Part shown: one piece after another, positions 34,581 through 43,308 of the stretch | How the letters are laid out: every line of letters starts with the position of its first letter | How positions within the stretch are numbered: the stretch's first letter is position 1 | Assembly: GCF_004000765.1 (NCBI RefSeq) | Contig: NZ_BILW01000030.1 | Span: 1 to 64,000 of the forward strand | DNA: 64,000 nucleotides | Direction of reading: 5' to 3' | DNA from: Paenibacillus chondroitinus NBRC 15376 | Lineage (GTDB): Bacteria; Bacillota; Bacilli; Paenibacillales; NBRC-103111 | Made by a program: the position numbers and the translations under genes | Notes under the pieces: model-generated | Told to the model about the DNA's origin: nothing | The model's database searches: none | What the model saw: only the letters and a program-made list of their open reading frames with translations

Positions 34581-37232
34581 GTGTCACATGCAAATCAATC
34601 AACCAAGTTGCCTGACATTATCATTGTTCAGGATCATCAAACAGCGCTATCCTCAGAACCATCCGTCCAATGGGCGAAGCAAACTTTTATTGAAACGCTT
34701 GAAAGTCGCGGAATGGTTGTTGCACTTGAACAGTTGGATGCCGAGCAATCCGCCAAGGTGAAAATTAACATTTCCGGGAACGATTCCCCCGTTGCCAGCG
34801 CTGCGGGCAAGGATCTTGGCGTTGCTTTGCCAGTTGAAGCGGAATCACTTGCAATCCTTGCCACACAAGGGAATATCGTACTCACCGCACCTGATGGACG
34901 CGGGCTCGTGTACGCTCTCCTTGAACTGACGGATCGCATTCAACATGCTTCCGGCGATATAACCGGGGAATTGCTTAACGTTAAAACGCTCATCGACAAG
35001 CCGGCCAATGAAATTCGGAGCGTAACTCGCTTGTTCGCTTGCGAACCGGAAGATAAGCCTTGGTTTTACGATAAGTCATTTTGGGATGAATATTTGACGG
35101 AACTAGCGACACAGCGGTTCAACCGGTTCACCCTGTCTTTAGGAATGGGGTACGATTACGGCCACGATCTGAATGTACGGGACAACTACTTTTGCTTTGC
35201 ATACCCGTTTTTGTTTGATGTGCCGGGCTACGAAGTGAAAGTGCTTGAACTGTCGGAAGAGGAAAGAAGGCTAAATTTCGAAACGCTCCATTACATCGGT
35301 CAGGAGACCAAACGGCGGGGGATGCATTTTCAGCTTGGACTCTGGAATCACTCCTACATGTTTACGGAAAGTCCGAACATGGACTATACGATTGCCGGTA
35401 TCGACGCGAAGAATCATGCATCCTATTGCCGTGATGCGATTAGCAAGCTGCTGAATGAGTTTAAAGAGATCGACGGTTTGACTTTCCGTGTACATTATGA
35501 AGGGGGCATTCCAGAGCCTGCTTATGAATTTTGGCGCGTTGCGCTGGCAGGAACGAAGGACATAGGTCGCAGGGTAGAAATCGATATGCATGCGAAGGGT
35601 ATTAATGACGAGTTGATTCAGATTGCGCTTGACACCGGTCAGCCGATATTTATCTCGCCGAAATATTGGGCGGAGCATATGGGACCAAGCTATCATCAGG
35701 CGGCAATCCGAGATAACGAATTTTCTCTGCCGAAAAACCAGACGATGGATATGCAGGCTATTACCGCATGGTCGCGCCGGTTTACACGGTACGGATATGC
35801 TGATTATTTGCAGGATGATCGCAAAATAGGCATTTTATTCCGGTTATGGCCCGGAACGCAGAAGCTTCTCATGTGGGGAGACCCCGCGCTGGCTGCAGGC
35901 TATGGACGGCATTCCCATTTCAGCGGAACGCAAGGTATCGAGCTGTGCGAACCGTTGACGTTCAAGGGACGCAAAGGTTCAGGTACGGAGGGCGGAAGGG
36001 AGCCATATCTCGCCGAAGAGCTGAAGCTGCCGAACCGCGATTGGCAGAAGTATAAATATACGTACCGGCTATGGGGACGACTGCTCTATAACCCGGAAGC
36101 GACTCCTGACGTATGGCGCAGATATTTGCGCCACGAATTCGGCGAGGCGGCAGACAGCTATGAATCGGCGCTTGCGCATGCAAGCCGCATCCTGCCTTTG
36201 GTTACTGCAGCCTACTGCCCGTCCGCTGCAAACTTTGTTTATTGGCCAGAAATGCATACCAACCAGCCGATTGCCGATCCGGAATTGCCGTCGCCGTTTG
36301 GCTTCGATACGCCAAAGCCGGGAACGTTCGGGGCAGCTAGCCCTCTGGACACTGCCTTATTTTATCGAGTCGATGATTTTGCCGACGATATTATTCAAGG
36401 TTTCCGTCACGGCAAGTATTCTCCGCTTGAAACAGCGGATCGTCTGGAGTCCATGGCGACATCGGCCGCACAACATTTGTCCAAAGCCGAAGAGCTTGCC
36501 GTAGATACACAAGATGCCAATTTCCAGCGGTTTGTAACGGATACACGAATGCTGGTCCATATCGGCCAGTTCTTCGCGAATAAGTTCCGGGCGGCGTTAA
36601 GCTACGCTTTGTCCGAGCGGACCGGGGATACGGTTGAGCTGGAAAGAGCGTTGGATTTCTATAAGCTGGCCAGAGAGCATTGGGTCAAGATCGTTGAGAT
36701 TTCGCAGGATACATATAAGGCGGATATCGCATTTGGCAATTCAGGGGCGGTTAGAGGACACTGGGCGGACCGGCTTCCTGCAATTGAAGCGGATATTCAG
36801 GCAATGGAACGCCAACTGCAGACAGCTCGGGCAGACAACAGTCGAACGGTAGATTCCGGAAAGCTGCAAGCTGCTATGAAAGTGCTGACCGCTTCACCTG
36901 TTGACCGCAGGCAGCTGTTCGAGCATCAGGCGCCGTCATATTTCACCAAAGGTGAGAAGATTGGTGTGCAGCTCGAGCTGCTTGGCGCCTCCGATGGCCT
37001 GAAAGTAGTGCTGCACTATCGGCACGCCAACCAAAGCGAGCATTACGTCGTCACAGAAATGAATCGGGACGGTGCGAGCTTTGCTGCCGAAATTCCGGCA
37101 GCCTACACCAAGTCGCCATTCGGCATCCTCTATTTCTTTGAGGTCGTTGAGAGCGATAGCGGAGCCCGGCTGTATCCCGGCTTGAACGAGGACATTTCGA
37201 ATCAGCCGTATTATTTCGTCCAAAGCCGCTAA
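34581..37232 (+). CDS. Large glycosidase-like protein, family not recognised
   Basis: About 883 aa, from GTG 34581 (GGAGGAG 7 nt upstream). Residues 10-140 resemble the GH67/GH20 N-terminal alpha-beta domain (ADEAESLAIL-type VEAESLAIL, then GRGLVYALLELTDRI). A barrel-like region follows with RSVTRLFACEPEDKPWF, FWDEYLTELATQRFNRFTLS and WPGTQKLLMWGDPALAAGYG. There are many acidic residues (FRVHYEGG, EPAYEFW) but I cannot assign the catalytic pair. A helical part and a C-terminal beta domain (about 790-883) follow. There is no signal peptide, so it acts in the cytoplasm. An alpha-glucuronidase-like activity is possible, not shown. Confidence 0.7.
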   Translation: MSHANQSTKLPDIIIVQDHQTALSSEPSVQWAKQTFIETLESRGMVVALEQLDAEQSAKVKINISGNDSPVASAAGKDLGVALPVEAESLAILATQGNIVLTAPDGRGLVYALLELTDRIQHASGDITGELLNVKTLIDKPANEIRSVTRLFACEPEDKPWFYDKSFWDEYLTELATQRFNRFTLSLGMGYDYGHDLNVRDNYFCFAYPFLFDVPGYEVKVLELSEEERRLNFETLHYIGQETKRRGMHFQLGLWNHSYMFTESPNMDYTIAGIDAKNHASYCRDAISKLLNEFKEIDGLTFRVHYEGGIPEPAYEFWRVALAGTKDIGRRVEIDMHAKGINDELIQIALDTGQPIFISPKYWAEHMGPSYHQAAIRDNEFSLPKNQTMDMQAITAWSRRFTRYGYADYLQDDRKIGILFRLWPGTQKLLMWGDPALAAGYGRHSHFSGTQGIELCEPLTFKGRKGSGTEGGREPYLAEELKLPNRDWQKYKYTYRLWGRLLYNPEATPDVWRRYLRHEFGEAADSYESALAHASRILPLVTAAYCPSAANFVYWPEMHTNQPIADPELPSPFGFDTPKPGTFGAASPLDTALFYRVDDFADDIIQGFRHGKYSPLETADRLESMATSAAQHLSKAEELAVDTQDANFQRFVTDTRMLVHIGQFFANKFRAALSYALSERTGDTVELERALDFYKLAREHWVKIVEISQDTYKADIAFGNSGAVRGHWADRLPAIEADIQAMERQLQTARADNSRTVDSGKLQAAMKVLTASPVDRRQLFEHQAPSYFTKGEKIGVQLELLGASDGLKVVLHYRHANQSEHYVVTEMNRDGASFAAEIPAAYTKSPFGILYFFEVVESDSGARLYPGLNEDISNQPYYFVQSR

Positions 37233-37244
37233 TTCATGTCTATG

Positions 37245-37278
37245 AGCTTCGCAGCAGGACGGTGCTGCGAAGCTTTTC
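37245..37278 (+). terminator. Hairpin inside the operon, possible attenuator
   Basis: A perfect 12-bp GC-rich stem AGCTTCGCAGCA/TGCTGCGAAGCT with a GGACGG loop and TTTTC after it. It lies between the 883-aa glycosidase-like gene and the amidohydrolase, so it would lower or end transcription into the second half, or protect the upstream mRNA 3' end. Confidence 0.7.
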
Positions 37279-37323
37279 ATCACCATCCATGCACCACATT
37301 AACGCATAATGGGAGGGATTCAG

Positions 37324-38382
37324 GTGAGTTCAAAGCAAACGACTGGAAAAAACGGCATTATTGATTGCGATGTCCACGTTTACCTTAAATCCAGGGAAGA
37401 GCTGAACAAATATTTGCCTCAGCCTTGGAGAGACTGGTATCGTCCGTTGAACCGGGCTTACGGCAACATTCAGGGAAACCGTGTGGATGCCAAGCCGCCG
37501 AACGGAGGCGGGGCTGGAACCGATCCCGATTTTTTGCGGGAGCAATTGATCAACGAGTACGGAATCGATTACGCGATTCTGCTGCCCCGCGCGATGCTGA
37601 ACAATTTGCCGGATCCCGACATGGCTTCCGCAGTAGCCGCTGCCTATAACGATTGGCTTGCCGATACATGGCTGGATAAATATAATCATGACGGCGTGTT
37701 CAAAGGCTCGCTGTATATCGCTACCCAGGATCCTATCGGAGCGGCCAAAGAGATTGAGCGATGGGCCGGACATCCTCATTTCGTACAGGTAATGACCGAT
37801 TCCGGGGCGAGGGCACCCTTCGGTCAGCGGCAGTATCATCCGATCTATGAAGCCTGTGAAAAATATGGCTTTCCGCTGGCGATTCATCCCGGTACAGATG
37901 GAATGGGCATTAACCATCAGCCCACACCAGGCCATCCTACCCGCTACATTGAGTTTCATACGTGCTTGTCGCTTGCCTTCCAGGCACATCTGGTCAGTTT
38001 TCTGACCGAAGGGGTTTTCGTGAAGTATCCTAAATTCAAAATTGCGCTTGTCGAGGGAGGCGTATCCTGGCTTGCGCCTTTAATGTGGCGGCTGGATGCG
38101 GAATATAAGGGACTCCGCTATGAAGTGCCTTGGCTTGAAAAGCGGCCGAGCGAATTTTTACGAGACCACGTGCGTATTACGAGTCAGCCGATCGAGCGAC
38201 CAGATGATGACAAATATTTGTTAACGATGCTGGAAGCGATGGATGCCGAACATATTCTCATGTTTGCCAGCGACTACCCGCATTGGGATTTCGACTCGCC
38301 GAGAAGAGCGTTTCCGAAGCTTCCGGCCGAGCTTCATCGGCGAATCTTTTATGAAAATGCGAAGGAGTTTTACAACCTTTAA
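37324..38382 (+). CDS. Amidohydrolase_2 family metal-dependent hydrolase/decarboxylase
   Basis: About 352 aa from GTG 37324 (GGAGG upstream; the ATG at 37309 overlaps that site). It has an (alpha/beta)8 fold of the ACMSD/COG2159 group. Visible metal-type residues are D-x-H in IDCDVHVYL (Asp replacing the first His), His in LAIHPGTDG and Asp in FASDYPHWDFD. Members decarboxylate aromatic or muconic acids, or hydrolyse lactones. The Rieske gene follows 17 nt later, so the two probably work together. The substrate is unknown; in this context a sugar-acid lactone or an aromatic group attached to the glycan are options. Confidence 0.82.
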   Translation: MSSKQTTGKNGIIDCDVHVYLKSREELNKYLPQPWRDWYRPLNRAYGNIQGNRVDAKPPNGGGAGTDPDFLREQLINEYGIDYAILLPRAMLNNLPDPDMASAVAAAYNDWLADTWLDKYNHDGVFKGSLYIATQDPIGAAKEIERWAGHPHFVQVMTDSGARAPFGQRQYHPIYEACEKYGFPLAIHPGTDGMGINHQPTPGHPTRYIEFHTCLSLAFQAHLVSFLTEGVFVKYPKFKIALVEGGVSWLAPLMWRLDAEYKGLRYEVPWLEKRPSEFLRDHVRITSQPIERPDDDKYLLTMLEAMDAEHILMFASDYPHWDFDSPRRAFPKLPAELHRRIFYENAKEFYNL

Positions 38383-38399
38383 ACAGGAGGCTGCTGAAC

Positions 38400-38795
38400 A
38401 TGGAGCGATTCGTAGTATGTAAAACGGCCGAAATGCAGCCGGGAGAGCGGAAAATCGTTCAAGTTGGCGGAAGGTCTATTGGCGTGTTTAATGCAAATGG
38501 GGAGTATTACGCTTTGCGCAACAGCTGTCCACATCAGGGAGCACCTCTGTGTGTTGGCAGATTGACCGGGACGACGCTGCCGTCGATGCCTGGCAGCCAT
38601 CGGTACGGACGGGAAGGCGAAATATTGGCCTGCCCTTGGCACGGATGGGAGTTTGATGTCACGACGGGGAAATCTCTATTCAATCCCCATCAATGTTTGG
38701 TCAAAAAATACGATGTGGCTGTAGAGCCGCTGGAGGAAAGTCTTGAAACCTTCCCGGTTTCTGTAGAAGAGGAACATGTTGTTCTGTATGCCTAA
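38400..38795 (+). CDS. Stand-alone Rieske [2Fe-2S] protein
   Basis: 131 aa. Both cluster motifs are present: C-P-H in NSCPHQGAPLC and C-P-W-H in LACPWHGWEFD, with a longer intervening loop (GRLTGTTLPSMPGSHRYGRE) than in small ferredoxins. There is no membrane segment or oxygenase domain. It can carry one electron to an unidentified partner. GGAGG lies 10 nt before the ATG. It sits between the amidohydrolase and the AraC regulator, and no oxygenase or reductase is encoded in the locus. Confidence 0.88.
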   Translation: MERFVVCKTAEMQPGERKIVQVGGRSIGVFNANGEYYALRNSCPHQGAPLCVGRLTGTTLPSMPGSHRYGREGEILACPWHGWEFDVTTGKSLFNPHQCLVKKYDVAVEPLEESLETFPVSVEEEHVVLYA

Positions 38796-38809
38796 AAAGG
38801 AGGAGGAAC

Positions 38810-41149
38810 ATGGGATTCAACTTCACCGGGAGGCGAGTATTCAGCAGCCGGGCAGCATTGCTTCATCGCATGATCATGCTGACCTTGGCTGCCTCTATTT
38901 TGCCGACCTTACTTGTAGGGATCAGCAGTTACCTCTTCTCGACTTCGACGCTGCAAAATGAAGTCAACCGCGCCCATGTTCAACTGCTGGAGAATACTTC
39001 GGCAACCATAGATCGGGATTTACAAAATATGCAAGATAGCACATTGCAGATGTTATTTCATCCTCTTTTCGCGAATGAAGCTTTGCAGCGGGGCATCAAG
39101 GGAAATGAATTTGAGTTTAATATGCAGGTCTCGCAGTTTTTTTCCACTTTTCAGTATAACCATAAGCAAATTCTTGATATATCCATGTACATTAAAGACA
39201 ACTATCTGCTTTCTTCCTCTTTCGGTTTATTTAAAATTGCTCCTGTGTACGACCACAACAGGCTAAATGATGCGATGGTTTCCCCGAAAGAGCTGGCGTG
39301 GACCAATTCCATCTTTCGCATCCGGGAGAACGATGAAGCTAGTGGCGTTACCTTTATTTGCAAGCTGCCGCTACAAGCACCTAATCCAATCGGTCTCATG
39401 TTGGTCCGTATGGATCAGAAGGTGTTTCAGGATTCGCTCCAGCGCTCGACCGTGTATCCGGGGCAGATGACAGTGATTGTCGACCAAGAAGGAAATACTG
39501 TTGCTGCCTCTTCCGCTTTTACGCTGCCTTCCGAACTGCTCAATACGATTCGTCATAGAAATATATCTGACCATAAGCTCAATTATAATTGGAACAACCG
39601 TGATTATCTGGTTACTACGTTAACATCTCCCTATACCGGCTGGCAGTATATCGATCTGATCCCGACGCAAGAATTAAATGCCAAATCGGCGGGAATCGGT
39701 GTCATCACAGCCATAGTCCTGGTTGTCGTGCTTCTATTGGCGTTTGTTCTCACGCTTCTTGGAACGAAATGGATTTACCGGCCTATTGCTAACCTTATGA
39801 ATTACCTCAATCGTGAGGCTTCCTTAGGCAATAATGAGGGAGAAGACGAAATGGGGTTTATGAAACAAAGCTGGCAGGCTTTAAAGCATGAAACGAGTCA
39901 GCTGCAGCACCAGCTATCAATGCAACTGCCCATGCTCCGGGAATCATTTGTCATGCAGATGCTGCTCGGGCATTATTTGCATTACACGCAAAGCGAGCTG
40001 GAACAGCTGTTCATGCGGTACGGGCTTCCCCACCAAACCCGATTCGCAGTTTTTATTATGACTTATGACAAAAGCGGTCCAGCTAATGGGAGGTTTTTGG
40101 ATCAGGACCGGGACCTTGTTATTTTTGCTATGAAAAATATTATTATGGATATGGTGCAAACGAATGTTCGCCCGATTCTTGGGGTTACTGTCAATTGTCT
40201 AAACGATCAGCTGGCTGTACTGCTCTGGCAGCATGCGGAAGCAGATCATCAAATCGCTCAAGAAACGTTAGAGACATGGGAGAATTCTGTGAAGGCATTC
40301 GTTGAGGAGCTCCGAAATGTATTAGCCAATTACTTACGGCTGCCAGTAACGGCAGGGCTCGGAGTAGGAACGAGCGAGATAGGCAATCTCCCATTGGTGT
40401 ATCGGCAAGCGCTTTCAGCTCTTACTTCACGTCTCGTTGTTGGAGGAGAGCAAGTTATTGCTCCGGATAACGACTTCCTGAAGTCGAATGAAGGCTACCG
40501 CTATCCCATTGAGCTGGAACGGCACTATGAGGAGTCTTTGAAGCAGGGAGACCTTCAGGAATCGGAACGGATGCTTCATGAGTTTTCGAAATTTGTCATC
40601 AGTGCGACCCATGTAGCCAAGGTGATTCAAATGTCGTATACGCAGCTCTTGGGCACGACGATACGCACCATGTATTTGCTGGGCATTGAACCTGATACAG
40701 TCTTCAAAGGAGAAGAGCCCTACGACTATTTACGTAAGTTTCAAAACATGGATGATTTAAACCGTTGGTTTCTTCAGCATTTGATAACACCAATCGTGCA
40801 GTTCGTACGAAATAAAACGAATATAGAACACGAGCAAATGATCGACAAAGTGACCGCTTATATCCATGAGAACTACCATCAGGATATTTCTCAGGATCAG
40901 TGCGCGCGCAATTTCGGAGTCAGCCGTACCCATCTCAGCAAACTTTTCAAAAAATTCAAACAGATCGCCTTTAGCGATTATTTAACGCACATTCGGATTG
41001 AGAAAGCCAAAGAGCTGCTTTGTGAAACCGATATTCCCGTCGCTGACATTTCTGAGAAGGTAGGTTATCTCCATACGCAGAACTTTATCCGTGTTTTTAA
41101 AAAGATGGAAGGGATCACTCCCGGACAATTCCGTGAGGAACGCGGATAG
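38810..41149 (+). CDS. Membrane-anchored AraC-family regulator with extracellular sensor
   Basis: 779 aa. TM1 is at about residues 20-42, a Cache-like extracellular domain at about 43-300, TM2 at about 302-325, then a YesN-like cytoplasmic linker, and a C-terminal AraC domain (about 680-779: DISQDQCARNFGVSRTHLSK and VGYLHTQNFIRVFKKMEGIT). It senses and binds DNA in one chain, a form frequent in Paenibacillus beside LplB/YtcP importers. GGAGGAGG lies before the ATG, 14 nt after the Rieske gene. It likely activates the second importer at 41,410. Confidence 0.92.
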   Translation: MGFNFTGRRVFSSRAALLHRMIMLTLAASILPTLLVGISSYLFSTSTLQNEVNRAHVQLLENTSATIDRDLQNMQDSTLQMLFHPLFANEALQRGIKGNEFEFNMQVSQFFSTFQYNHKQILDISMYIKDNYLLSSSFGLFKIAPVYDHNRLNDAMVSPKELAWTNSIFRIRENDEASGVTFICKLPLQAPNPIGLMLVRMDQKVFQDSLQRSTVYPGQMTVIVDQEGNTVAASSAFTLPSELLNTIRHRNISDHKLNYNWNNRDYLVTTLTSPYTGWQYIDLIPTQELNAKSAGIGVITAIVLVVVLLLAFVLTLLGTKWIYRPIANLMNYLNREASLGNNEGEDEMGFMKQSWQALKHETSQLQHQLSMQLPMLRESFVMQMLLGHYLHYTQSELEQLFMRYGLPHQTRFAVFIMTYDKSGPANGRFLDQDRDLVIFAMKNIIMDMVQTNVRPILGVTVNCLNDQLAVLLWQHAEADHQIAQETLETWENSVKAFVEELRNVLANYLRLPVTAGLGVGTSEIGNLPLVYRQALSALTSRLVVGGEQVIAPDNDFLKSNEGYRYPIELERHYEESLKQGDLQESERMLHEFSKFVISATHVAKVIQMSYTQLLGTTIRTMYLLGIEPDTVFKGEEPYDYLRKFQNMDDLNRWFLQHLITPIVQFVRNKTNIEHEQMIDKVTAYIHENYHQDISQDQCARNFGVSRTHLSKLFKKFKQIAFSDYLTHIRIEKAKELLCETDIPVADISEKVGYLHTQNFIRVFKKMEGITPGQFREERG

Positions 41150-41193
41150 TGGAGCAGCCGTGTTCCACGACCCTCTATGCAGCTGGAGAACAG

Positions 41194-41222
41194 AAAAACT
41201 CCCGCTGTATAGGGGGTTTTTG
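41194..41222 (+). terminator. Terminator after the AraC sensor-regulator
   Basis: AAAAACTCCC and GGGGGTTTTT pair around GCTGTATA (one mismatch), followed by T. A 6-bp inverted repeat TGTGAC/GTCACA with 13-nt spacing at 41247-41271 lies just beyond, in the 188 nt before the next gene, and may be an operator (weak). Confidence 0.8.
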
Positions 41223-41409
41223 CTTACATAGAGCGAATGCTCGTTGTGTGACTCAAGGCTGGGTTGTCACAGAATGAGCATGCACAAATGGCTTATTGAG
41301 AATTATCGGAGCCATCCCTAGAATACAGATTGCCGGCATTGTAATTCAGCAAGCATGGAGCAATGGATGGCAGGGTGACATTCAAATTTATGTAGAAAGG
41401 ATGAGCGTA

Positions 41410-42402
41410 TTGCCAGATCAATCTAGAAGCGCGGTATCCGCCAATGATTTAAAAAGGCCTCTGCAGACGAGACAGGCAAGTAACCGCTTTCTAAATTGGC
41501 TGAAAAGTTGGAAGCCGACATGGAAGCAGGAAAAGTATCTGTATGTTCTCGCGCTGCCCGGACTGTTGTATTTCCTTATTTTCAAGTACATCCCGTTATG
41601 GGGGCTGTCACTAGCCTTTACCGAATACTCTCCTTACCTGGGATTGTTCAAAAGCGAGTGGGTCGGATTCAAGCATTTCCAAAGTTTTTTTGCCAATCCT
41701 GATTTTTGGCTGCTATTCCGCAATACTTTAGCGATCAGCTACCTAAATATCATTTTATTTTTTCCGATGCCTATCATTATTGCATTGCTCCTGAACGAGC
41801 TGAAGAACGCGACCTTCAAAAAATGGGTGCAAACCTCGATTTATTTGCCTCATTTTTTATCTTGGGTCGTTATCGTAGGTATCTGCTTTCTGACCTTGAG
41901 CGGCAGTGGAATTATTAATAAGCTGGTCGTCGAATCGGGAGGGCAGGCTATTAATTTTTTAACGAATCCCGAAACCTTTTGGGGCATGCTGACAGCGCAG
42001 ACGATTTGGAAAGAAACCGGTTGGGGAACGATTATATTTTTGGCCGCCTTAGCCAGTATTAATCCTGAGCTATACGAAGCGGCAAAGATTGACGGGGCGA
42101 ACCGATGGAAGCAAATGCTCTATGTGACGATTCCGGGTATTAAAGGAACGGTAATTATTTTATTAATACTCCGTTTGGGCCAAGTACTGGATATCGGTTT
42201 TGAGCATATTTACTTGATGTCCAGCTCGGCCGTGACGGAGGTTGCGGATGTCTTCGATACTTATGCATACCGGGTAGGGATTCAAAACGGGCGATTCAGC
42301 TTTGCGACCGCTGTCGGTATATTCAAATCGGTGGTCGGCTTGATCCTTGTTCTATTGGCAGACCGAGCGGCTAAGAAGCTGGGAGAGGAGGGCGTGTACT
42401 GA
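41410..42402 (+). CDS. ABC transporter permease, LplB/YtcP class
   Basis: About 330 aa with six hydrophobic segments. The N-terminus (WKQEKYLYVLALPGLLYFLI) and the EAA loop (YEAAKIDGANRWKQMLYVTI) are typical of LplB-class polysaccharide permeases. The start is uncertain: AGAAAGG ends at 41400, so TTG 41410 has 9-nt spacing while ATG 41401 directly abuts it; earlier in-frame codons have no ribosome site. Its TGA overlaps the ATG of the next permease. Confidence 0.9.
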   Translation: MPDQSRSAVSANDLKRPLQTRQASNRFLNWLKSWKPTWKQEKYLYVLALPGLLYFLIFKYIPLWGLSLAFTEYSPYLGLFKSEWVGFKHFQSFFANPDFWLLFRNTLAISYLNIILFFPMPIIIALLLNELKNATFKKWVQTSIYLPHFLSWVVIVGICFLTLSGSGIINKLVVESGGQAINFLTNPETFWGMLTAQTIWKETGWGTIIFLAALASINPELYEAAKIDGANRWKQMLYVTIPGIKGTVIILLILRLGQVLDIGFEHIYLMSSSAVTEVADVFDTYAYRVGIQNGRFSFATAVGIFKSVVGLILVLLADRAAKKLGEEGVY

Positions 42403-43283
42403 TGAAACTGCGCTGGGGCTCGCGTGTGTTTGATATTTTTAATTATGCGATTCTTGGACTGATCGGGTTATCAACCTTGCTGCCCTTTATTTATGTTATT
42501 CTTGTTTCCTTTACCGATCCTATTGAGTACCAGACAAGTCCAATCGTCATCTTTCCCAAACATTGGAGCTTGGCTTCGTATGAGTTCATTCTGTCAACTC
42601 GCACCTTTTTGAATTCGCTAAGCGTAAGCGCAATTCTGGCGATTGTCGGTACGGCCTGCAGTCTCATATTGACAAGCGGACTTGCGTATACCCTATCTCG
42701 CAAAAAGTTTAGACTGAAGCGGGTGTTCATGATTGGTATTTTGTTCACCATGTTGTTTAATCCGGGGATGATACCAAACTATTTGCTGGTCAAGGAGTTG
42801 GGGCTGGTCAATACCATATGGTCGCTTATTCTTCCGGTACTGAGCAGCGCCTGGTATGTCATTCTGATGAAAAGTTTTTATCAGGAAATTCCTGAGGAGT
42901 TGGAAGAGTCGGCCAAAATGGACGGATGTACGGACATCGGCGTATTTTTTCGGATTATGCTGCCTGTTTCCGTAACGGCGCTTGTCGCGTTTGGTTTATT
43001 TTTCGCAGTGGCTTATTGGAATACGTATTTCAATGCGGTGCTGTACATTAACAAAGATACGCTTCGCCCTATGCAGGTCGTGCTGCAAGTGCTGCTCATT
43101 CAAGCATCAACACAGGTAGGCGATCCGTCTGTTGCGCAAATGCTGCAGAGCGATCAGATGCTGCCACCGGAGACGATAAAAATGTCGGCGGTCGTTGTGG
43201 CTTCCTTACCGATTATCATCGTATATCCGTTCCTGCAAAAATATTTTGCCAAAGGCATGATGGTTGGCTCTGTGAAAGGTTAA
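42402..43283 (+). CDS. Carbohydrate ABC transporter permease, LplC/YtcP class
   Basis: 293 aa with six hydrophobic segments. The EAA loop is LEESAKMDGCTDIGVFFRI and the C-terminus (LQKYFAKGMMVGSVKG) is diagnostic of LplC-type permeases. It overlaps the previous gene by one base (TGATG), so the two are translationally coupled. It forms the second importer with 41,410 and 43,309. Confidence 0.93.
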   Translation: MKLRWGSRVFDIFNYAILGLIGLSTLLPFIYVILVSFTDPIEYQTSPIVIFPKHWSLASYEFILSTRTFLNSLSVSAILAIVGTACSLILTSGLAYTLSRKKFRLKRVFMIGILFTMLFNPGMIPNYLLVKELGLVNTIWSLILPVLSSAWYVILMKSFYQEIPEELEESAKMDGCTDIGVFFRIMLPVSVTALVAFGLFFAVAYWNTYFNAVLYINKDTLRPMQVVLQVLLIQASTQVGDPSVAQMLQSDQMLPPETIKMSAVVVASLPIIIVYPFLQKYFAKGMMVGSVKG

Positions 43284-43308
43284 GTTAAATTTTAAGGAGG
43301 TCATACAG

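Noticed and set aside
41247-41271. TGTGAC/GTCACA inverted repeat as CRP-type site
   Set aside because: The 13-nt spacing is wrong for CRP, and the arms are only 6 bp; kept only as a weak note.
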